From: an uncultured Bacteroidales bacterium
Lineage (GTDB): Bacteria; Bacteroidota; Bacteroidia; Bacteroidales; WCHB1-69
Direction: 5' to 3'
Length of the DNA stretch: 64,000 nucleotides
Assembly (NCBI GenBank): GCA_900315245.1
Contig: OMYJ01000005.1
Location: 1 to 64,000, forward strand
Part shown: positions 59,779-64,000 of the stretch, one piece after another
Layout of the letters: each line of letters opens with the position of its first letter
Position numbering within the stretch: the first letter of the stretch is position 1
Notes under the pieces: model-generated
Seen by the model: the letters and a program-made list of their open reading frames with translations, nothing else
What the model was told of the DNA's origin: nothing
The model's database searches: none
Program-made: the position numbers and the translations under genes

Positions 59779-60267
59779 ATGAACAACGACAAAGAATATC
59801 AGTTTGAACAGTTGGTGCGGCGGCACAAGCGGACCATCTACACGGTGTGCTACATGTTCTCGCACGACAAGGCCGAAATCGACGACCTGTTTCAGGAAAT
59901 CCTCATCCGGCTTTGGAAAGGCTTCGACACCTACGAGGGTCGCAGCGACGCAAAGACATGGATCTACCGCGTGTCGCTCAACACCGCCATCAACCAGGAC
60001 AAGAAGGAACGCCGGCGCATCGAAACGGTGCCGCTGACCGTCGATATCGACCCTTACGAGGCCGACGACCCTTCGACACATCAGATCCGGGAACTTTACG
60101 ACCGCATCTCGCGCCTCGACCTCATCGACCGAAGCTTGATACTACTTTGGCTGGAAGGGGTCAGTTACGATGAAATCGGCGCCATCATCGGTATCACGCC
60201 CAACAACGTGGGTGTCAGGCTGATGCGCATCAAGGACAAACTGGTGAAAATGTCAACAAAAGAATGA
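59779..60267 (+). CDS. ECF-type RNA polymerase sigma factor 2
   Basis: The 162-residue protein is a paralogue of 50381-50875: KRTIYTVCYMFSHDKAEIDD, LFQEILIRLWKGFDTYEG, TWIYRVSLNTAINQDKKERR and LIDRSLILLWLEGVSYDEIG, GITPNNVGVRLMRIKDKLV. Regions 2 and 4 are complete. The gene is followed after 12 bp by the membrane protein 60280-61410. Confidence 0.93.
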   Translation: MNNDKEYQFEQLVRRHKRTIYTVCYMFSHDKAEIDDLFQEILIRLWKGFDTYEGRSDAKTWIYRVSLNTAINQDKKERRRIETVPLTVDIDPYEADDPSTHQIRELYDRISRLDLIDRSLILLWLEGVSYDEIGAIIGITPNNVGVRLMRIKDKLVKMSTKE

Positions 60268-60279
60268 AAGGAGATCATC

Positions 60280-61410
60280 ATGGAAAATCAGAACAATAAT
60301 AATTTCTCCGAATTGGACCAACTGAAGGCCCAATACGAAACGCTGAAAGAGCAGTTCGACCAACAGGAAATCGTCAACGACCGGCTGATGAAATCGTCCA
60401 TCAAGCACAGTGCCGATTTTTATGGGCGGTATAGACGGATGCAAATCATCCTTTATCCGTTAGCAGCCATCATCGGCATATTGTGTGTCAAATGCTTTCA
60501 AGGCAACCACCTTTCGTTGAGCCTGTTTTGGCTCACCTTCTGTTCGGTTTGCTTTGCCATTGAATTGTGGTTGACGAGAAAACTGAAAAGCAAGGAGCTG
60601 GAAAACAACGATTTGCTCACCATGTCCCGTCAAGCCCGAAATTTCAAGAAACTATTTTCTCTCTTCACTGCACTGAATTATTCCACAGCTTTTATCATTA
60701 TTTTCGGGGTGGTGATTGCCAGAATGGGTATAGATATAAATTTGCCGAATTTCGGTGCTGTGGTTTTGTCGTTTGTTGCGTTGCTCGCCTTTTTTGCACT
60801 CGTGGGCTTTTTTGAAATACGCTATAAGACAAAAGCTTGCGATGACATTATCCGGCAGATAGAGGCCGTTGAACCTGCAATGGACAAGAAAACGAATCTT
60901 GACAGACCTCAAAAGTGGTTCCATATCGCCATGATTGTCGTGTTTATAAGTCTCGATATTTGGGCTTGTCTGCTGGTGGCCAAATACATCAAAACACCTC
61001 CTGAGTGGCGTCAATCAAAGTATGTGCTGGAATACGAGCGGGGAACGGACAACTTTGTAACGGAAGAGAAACTGGAAATTAGGGACGTGGATGCCGACAC
61101 GTTGGCCATCAGTTCGGAAGTTTTGGGTGGCAAGCCTATGGTGCAACATGTGGAAGTGACGGTGCCAAGCAAGAAAAGTGACCCCGACATGGTGCAAATC
61201 AACGTGACGTTGACCCCTGAGGCGAGTCTGCAATGGTATCGATTCACCAGCGAGATAAAGGGCCACCATGCCGCACTTTACCTGAACGGCAACCAGATTC
61301 AGGACTGGGAAATCAAATCTGGAATAAGCACCGGTGGTTTCTTCATCATGAAGGAACGTTCATCGAAGGAGGAATTGGAGGCCTTCTGCGAGCAATTGGT
61401 GCGGCAATAG
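60280..61410 (+). CDS. Membrane protein with SecD-P1-like tail, candidate anti-sigma factor 2
   Basis: The 376-residue protein shares the cytoplasmic N-terminal motif of 50888-51838 (LDQLKAQYETLKEQFDQQEI, then VNDRLM). About five membrane helices follow (residues 50-240). The C-terminal 130 residues are extracytoplasmic and end in HHAALYLNGNQIQDWEIKSG, ISTGGFFIM and a SKEELEAFCEQL helix, which resembles the P1 head of SecD proteins (AiilDgkvis-P-I---I-GG). The sensor domain thus differs from paralogue 1 while the sigma-facing part is kept. Anti-sigma function is inferred. Confidence 0.7.
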   Translation: MENQNNNNFSELDQLKAQYETLKEQFDQQEIVNDRLMKSSIKHSADFYGRYRRMQIILYPLAAIIGILCVKCFQGNHLSLSLFWLTFCSVCFAIELWLTRKLKSKELENNDLLTMSRQARNFKKLFSLFTALNYSTAFIIIFGVVIARMGIDINLPNFGAVVLSFVALLAFFALVGFFEIRYKTKACDDIIRQIEAVEPAMDKKTNLDRPQKWFHIAMIVVFISLDIWACLLVAKYIKTPPEWRQSKYVLEYERGTDNFVTEEKLEIRDVDADTLAISSEVLGGKPMVQHVEVTVPSKKSDPDMVQINVTLTPEASLQWYRFTSEIKGHHAALYLNGNQIQDWEIKSGISTGGFFIMKERSSKEELEAFCEQLVRQ

Positions 61411-61596
61411 CCAGCCTCCGTCCAATTTCTAACCCCTGTCACCACTGGGAGCAAATACACCGCTACGCCCTCAAACGCGCCCAATAGCTGATTTAAAAAC
61501 GGCCACCGACGCCGACTTACAATCCAAAACAGTCAGAAAAAATCAACAAACTGCAACCTTTTGACTTTTCGGTGTTATACGTATAGATAAAGTTTC
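61411..61596. other. Gap before the DUF4919 promoter
   Basis: Nothing recognisable besides AT-rich DNA; no gene is supported. The sigma factor 2 unit probably ends here, as a new promoter begins at 61597. Confidence 0.4.
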
Positions 61597-61604
61597 TAAC
61601 TTTG
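61597..61604 (+). promoter_or_regulatory. Promoter -7 element for the DUF4919 gene
   Basis: TAACTTTG followed by CAG matches TAnnTTTG. It implies a leader of about 100 nt before the ATG at 61714. Confidence 0.7.
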
Positions 61605-61633
61605 CAGCGTCATATTTTCAGATTCTGTTTAAC

Positions 61634-61698
61634 GGACCTCGCAGGTTTGAAGTTATGGTGTGAAAACGGTAAAGATAGAGGTCCCCTGAAGTTTTCAC
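61634..61698 (+). promoter_or_regulatory. Leader with two interleaved stems before the DUF4919 gene
   Basis: GGACCTC (61634-61640) pairs with GAGGTCC (61678-61684), and GTGAAAAC (61660-61667) pairs with GTTTTCAC (61691-61698). The stems interleave, so they can form a pseudoknot or exclude each other. The last arm ends 15 bases before the ATG. Confidence 0.4.
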
Positions 61699-61713
61699 CA
61701 AAAGATGTACGAT

Positions 61714-62460
61714 ATGAAAAAGTCAATGATTGTTGCGGTTTTGCTGTTATTCGCCAGTCTGAACTTGACGGCCCAGCAGAATGGCAAATCCTTCCTGAAC
61801 ATCGACTACAAAGCGATGGAGAAGTTCGCCAAGAACCAAACCGAAGATTTCACGGCGTTGGTCAACCGTTTCAATTCCGGCGACACCACTTTGACGGACA
61901 TGGAGGTGGCGAAAATCTATTACGGCAGCTATTTTTCTCCCGACTACTCCTATAAAGACGCGTCCTCGGAGTTGAGGAACATGATGAAATCGGAATCCTA
62001 TGGGTCCGCTATGGAACAGTGCAAGAAAGAGTTGGAGAAGTCGCCCTGCTCGCTGGATTTGCTGCTCAAAGCCTATACCTGCGCCAATCGCCTTGGCGAG
62101 AGCAATGCCTTGTGCTCCACCCAGATAGGGCAGATTGTGGAAGTTATTCTCTCCTCGGGCGACGGACGGACGGAAAAGACCGCTTTCAAAGTGCTGGAGG
62201 TGTCTGACGAATATTGTATTCTGTATGGCATTTTCGGTCTTAACCTCAAATCGCAGGCATTGATCGGGCATTGCGACCAGATGACGGTCTATGAAGACGA
62301 GGCTCCCGACGAGACATTTGACATCTATTTTGACGTGTCGCTCCACCTTGCCCACCTCGACGAATTGTTTGGTGTCATGGACAAAGCCGATAAAATGATG
62401 AAAAAGTCGAAGAAGTCGAAACGGAAGAACGGGAAAAAGTATGGAGAAATCCGCTTGTGA
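61714..62460 (+). CDS. Exported DUF4919-type protein
   Basis: The 248-residue protein starts at 61714 (MKKSMIVAVLLLF), nine bases after another ATG in frame; the KK start fits a signal peptide that ends near LTAQ. The pattern FTALVNRFNSGDTTLTDMEV, KIYYGSYFSPDY, ALGQ-like helices and FKVLEVSDEYCILYGIFGL is that of DUF4919, a family of unknown function in Bacteroidota. It ends in a Lys-rich tail. It is followed after 48 bp by another exported protein gene. Confidence 0.8.
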   Translation: MKKSMIVAVLLLFASLNLTAQQNGKSFLNIDYKAMEKFAKNQTEDFTALVNRFNSGDTTLTDMEVAKIYYGSYFSPDYSYKDASSELRNMMKSESYGSAMEQCKKELEKSPCSLDLLLKAYTCANRLGESNALCSTQIGQIVEVILSSGDGRTEKTAFKVLEVSDEYCILYGIFGLNLKSQALIGHCDQMTVYEDEAPDETFDIYFDVSLHLAHLDELFGVMDKADKMMKKSKKSKRKNGKKYGEIRL

Positions 62461-62508
62461 TAGTCTTACAGCTGTGTCTCGAGCCTGAAGCTCTTGATGT
62501 GAATCATT

Positions 62509-63408
62509 ATGATAGAAAAACTGTTCCTTTTGTTACTGCTTTTTGTGCCCGCATTGTCCTCAATGGCTCAGCACAAGCAACAGGCAAAGCTGTTACGGAA
62601 AGCATTTGAGGAGAACTCCACCGAGATGCTGTTCGAGTTTTTCGACAATTGGGCAAAAGAGGTGCCGTCCAATGAGAAAAAAGCGAAAGACCCATATGTT
62701 GCGGAGGCTCATAAGGTGTTTGCCGCGTTCTACCAACCTATGCAAATGGTTAAGCGTGATGAGCGGCAAACCATGTATGATGATAAACCCTATTTCATCG
62801 TGCAGAGTTCTCTTTGGAGAATTGGCAAGGTGGAATATATCCTGTATAAACAAGAGGAAATTGATTCGTTCATGATAGCTCGCTGCTTGCCGGTCTATGC
62901 TGACGACACGGCTTATCAAAAAAAATGGTTGGAGAACCTTCCTCCCGACGCTTGGGCTGGCTTCTGGTTTAACTATTATAACGATTGGGGCCCAATGCAT
63001 ATCCCAAATACAGTGGTGTTATCGGATGTCGCTTTCCTGCCTCCGGTGCATATTGAAGGGAAAAAAGTGGTCTATTTGACAAAAAAGTACAAAAAAATGT
63101 TAGACGCTTTTTTGGGAGACAATCATGTTGATTTGGGCGAATATAATATCATGCAACCGGCTTTTTCCAAAGGTGACAGTCGTGCAAAGCAACAGTTCAT
63201 AGATCACGCAGCTCACATTTATTATGGACATTGGGGCGGCTATTGGCAGTATGAAACCTACCCGAAAGCGGAACAGATTATTTTTAACCCGGAGATGAAT
63301 CGGGCGGTCGTCTTATTCCGGTTCGTGTACGAGGGCGGTCAAGTGATCTTGGAAAAACAGAATGGCGAGTGGAACGTTGTGGACACCCGTTTCATCTGGA
63401 TCGAGTAG
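62509..63408 (+). CDS. Exported protein of unknown function
   Basis: The 299-residue protein has a signal peptide ending near SSMAQ. No family was recognised. It is Trp- and Tyr-rich (AGFWFNYYNDWGPMHIPN, HIYYGHWGGYWQYETYP), with a final strand pair EKQNGEWNVVDTRFIWIE that resembles the last strands of NTF2-like or lipocalin-like folds. It probably shares a transcript with the DUF4919 gene. Confidence 0.7.
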   Translation: MIEKLFLLLLLFVPALSSMAQHKQQAKLLRKAFEENSTEMLFEFFDNWAKEVPSNEKKAKDPYVAEAHKVFAAFYQPMQMVKRDERQTMYDDKPYFIVQSSLWRIGKVEYILYKQEEIDSFMIARCLPVYADDTAYQKKWLENLPPDAWAGFWFNYYNDWGPMHIPNTVVLSDVAFLPPVHIEGKKVVYLTKKYKKMLDAFLGDNHVDLGEYNIMQPAFSKGDSRAKQQFIDHAAHIYYGHWGGYWQYETYPKAEQIIFNPEMNRAVVLFRFVYEGGQVILEKQNGEWNVVDTRFIWIE

Positions 63409-63466
63409 CGAGATACGCGGACAATGATGCCCCTAACCAGCTAATGGCCAACAGCAAATCACCACC

Positions 63467-63573
63467 GTCCAATTTTTTGACACCCCCGTCTCATTTTTGG
63501 ACGATGATTCTTTATTCTTTCTCATACATTTCCTTGATATTTATTTTTTTACTATTTTTGGCACGGAATTCGA
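63467..63573 (+). promoter_or_regulatory. Palindromic regulator site plus sigma-54-like -24 element upstream of the response regulator
   Basis: GTCCA (63467-63471) and TGGAC (63498-63502) lie 26 bp apart, and the GG of TTTTTGGCACGG (63556-63566) follows 58 bases after the last arm base. This repeats the layout at 33693-33792 exactly. TATTTTTG at 63553-63560 also fits a housekeeping -7 element, so the promoter type is open. The ATG of the regulator is at 63620. Confidence 0.6.
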
Positions 63574-63582
63574 TATACTGCT

Positions 63583-63614
63583 TCTATAACCAATAACCAA
63601 TAACCGATAACCAT
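63583..63614. repeat. Short-period repeat, AATAACC family
   Basis: CCAATAACCAATAACCGATAACC ends six bases before the response regulator start; same family as 2157-2190 and 12339-12376 (quoted pattern abbreviated: CAATAACC units). Confidence 0.75.
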
Positions 63615-63619
63615 ATAAG

Positions 63620-64000
63620 ATGCTCAACACCATCCTCATCGTCGATGACAACCGCAACGTCCTCGCGGCGCTGAAGCTGCTGCTGGAGCGCGAGTTCCGG
63701 CAGGTGGTCGCGCTGCCGTCGCCCAACACCCTGCTGCGGCAGATCGAGCAGTGCCGGCCCGACGTCGTGCTGCTCGATATGAACTTCTCCGCCGGACTCA
63801 ACACCGGCAACGAGGGCCTCTTCTGGCTTCGCGAAATCAAGCGGCTCTACCCGCAGCTCCCCGTGGTGCTCTTCACCGCCTACGCCGACATCGAATTGGC
63901 GGTGGCGGGCATGAAGGAGGGCGCCGCCGACTTCGTGGTGAAGCCGTGGGACAACGACCGCCTCATTGCCACTCTCACCCGCGCTTGCACTCCCGAAAAG
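63620..64000 (+). CDS. Response regulator receiver domain of a sigma-54-dependent regulator (C-terminus outside window)
   Basis: The 127 visible codons form a CheY-like receiver: ILIVDDNRNVL with Asp9-Asp10, phospho-acceptor Asp53 in VVLLDMNFSAG, Thr87 in LFTAYAD and Lys108 in DFVVKPWDN. The wording LDMNFSAGLNTGNEGLFWL and FTAYADIELAVAGMKEGA is characteristic of Bacteroidota NtrC-type regulators with AAA+ and Fis domains, usually followed by a histidine kinase. These regulators are often found with FtsX-type ABC exporters, which fits the shared site at 33693-33792. The AAA+ part lies beyond the window. Confidence 0.85.
   Translation, partial: MLNTILIVDDNRNVLAALKLLLEREFRQVVALPSPNTLLRQIEQCRPDVVLLDMNFSAGLNTGNEGLFWLREIKRLYPQLPVVLFTAYADIELAVAGMKEGAADFVVKPWDNDRLIATLTRACTPEK

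Noticed and set aside
63553..63560. Housekeeping -7 element TATTTTTG before the response regulator as sole explanation
   Set aside because: Not fully rejected, but conservation with 33782-33792 continues through GGCACGG and the TA is missing there, which fits a -24 box better.

Overview
The window comes from a member of the Bacteroidota, most likely an uncultured Bacteroidales-type bacterium. Three things point there. Promoters repeatedly carry the Bacteroidota -7 element (TATTTTTG, TATCTTTG, TACCTTTG, TAACTTTG) close to start codons. Exported proteins end in type IX secretion (T9SS) sorting domains. Gene families such as DUF4932, DUF4919, DUF6624, sigma-54 receiver regulators with FtsX-type ABC permeases, and zinc-free L36 are typical of the phylum. 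No tRNA, rRNA, CRISPR array, intact insertion sequence or replication origin was recognised. Family names rest on motif recognition by eye; no database search was run.

Layout. 1-6016 is an envelope block: on the minus strand kdsA, a TMTC-like multi-spanning protein with TPRs and a large IgGFc-binding-like adhesin cut by the window edge, and on the plus strand a family 2 glycosyltransferase. 6116-12184 encodes a 2022-residue T9SS-exported repeat protein whose repeat types also occur in the adhesin at 1-2019. Then come leuS, a flippase, a TonB-C/OmpA-like fusion and a four-helix-bundle gene between inverted repeats. 18827-25256 is the second half of the ribosomal spc/alpha cluster (rpmD, rplO, secY, map, infA, rpmJ, rpsM, rpsK, rpsD, rpoA, rplQ); the usual upstream half (rplN...rpsE) is not next to it. 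25413-33567 (minus strand) holds an M16 protease, an AT-rich three-gene operon (SDR, acyltransferase, cytidylyltransferase-oxidoreductase fusion) and an M6-like T9SS protease.

34194-40716 is a MacB/FtsX-type ABC exporter (one ATPase, two permeases) separated by intergenic repeats. Its upstream region carries a 36-bp palindromic site and a TTTTGGCACGG element. The same pair recurs with identical spacing upstream of the sigma-54-type response regulator at 63620, suggesting that this regulator controls both itself and the exporter.

40938-63408 is an accessory island rich in small secreted proteins: four formylglycine-generating-enzyme-like (SUMF1) paralogues plus relics, two DUF4932 metalloprotease-like proteins, two aspartyl-protease-like proteins with damaged active sites, DUF6624, DUF4919 and several unrecognised exported proteins. 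Among them sit three toxin-antitoxin-type loci (HicAB, DUF3791-DUF3990, RelE-like/Xre), an ATPase-DUF234 gene, and two paralogous modules of an ECF sigma factor plus a membrane protein with a conserved cytoplasmic coiled-coil motif. These modules are candidates for an undescribed sigma/anti-sigma pair.

Two structural themes run through the window. Almost every gap contains short-period degenerate repeats or REP-like palindromes, and some supply the stop codons of genes. A 72-bp segment also forms the C-terminal tail of two unrelated proteins (HicB-like and DUF3791-like), with a decayed third copy.
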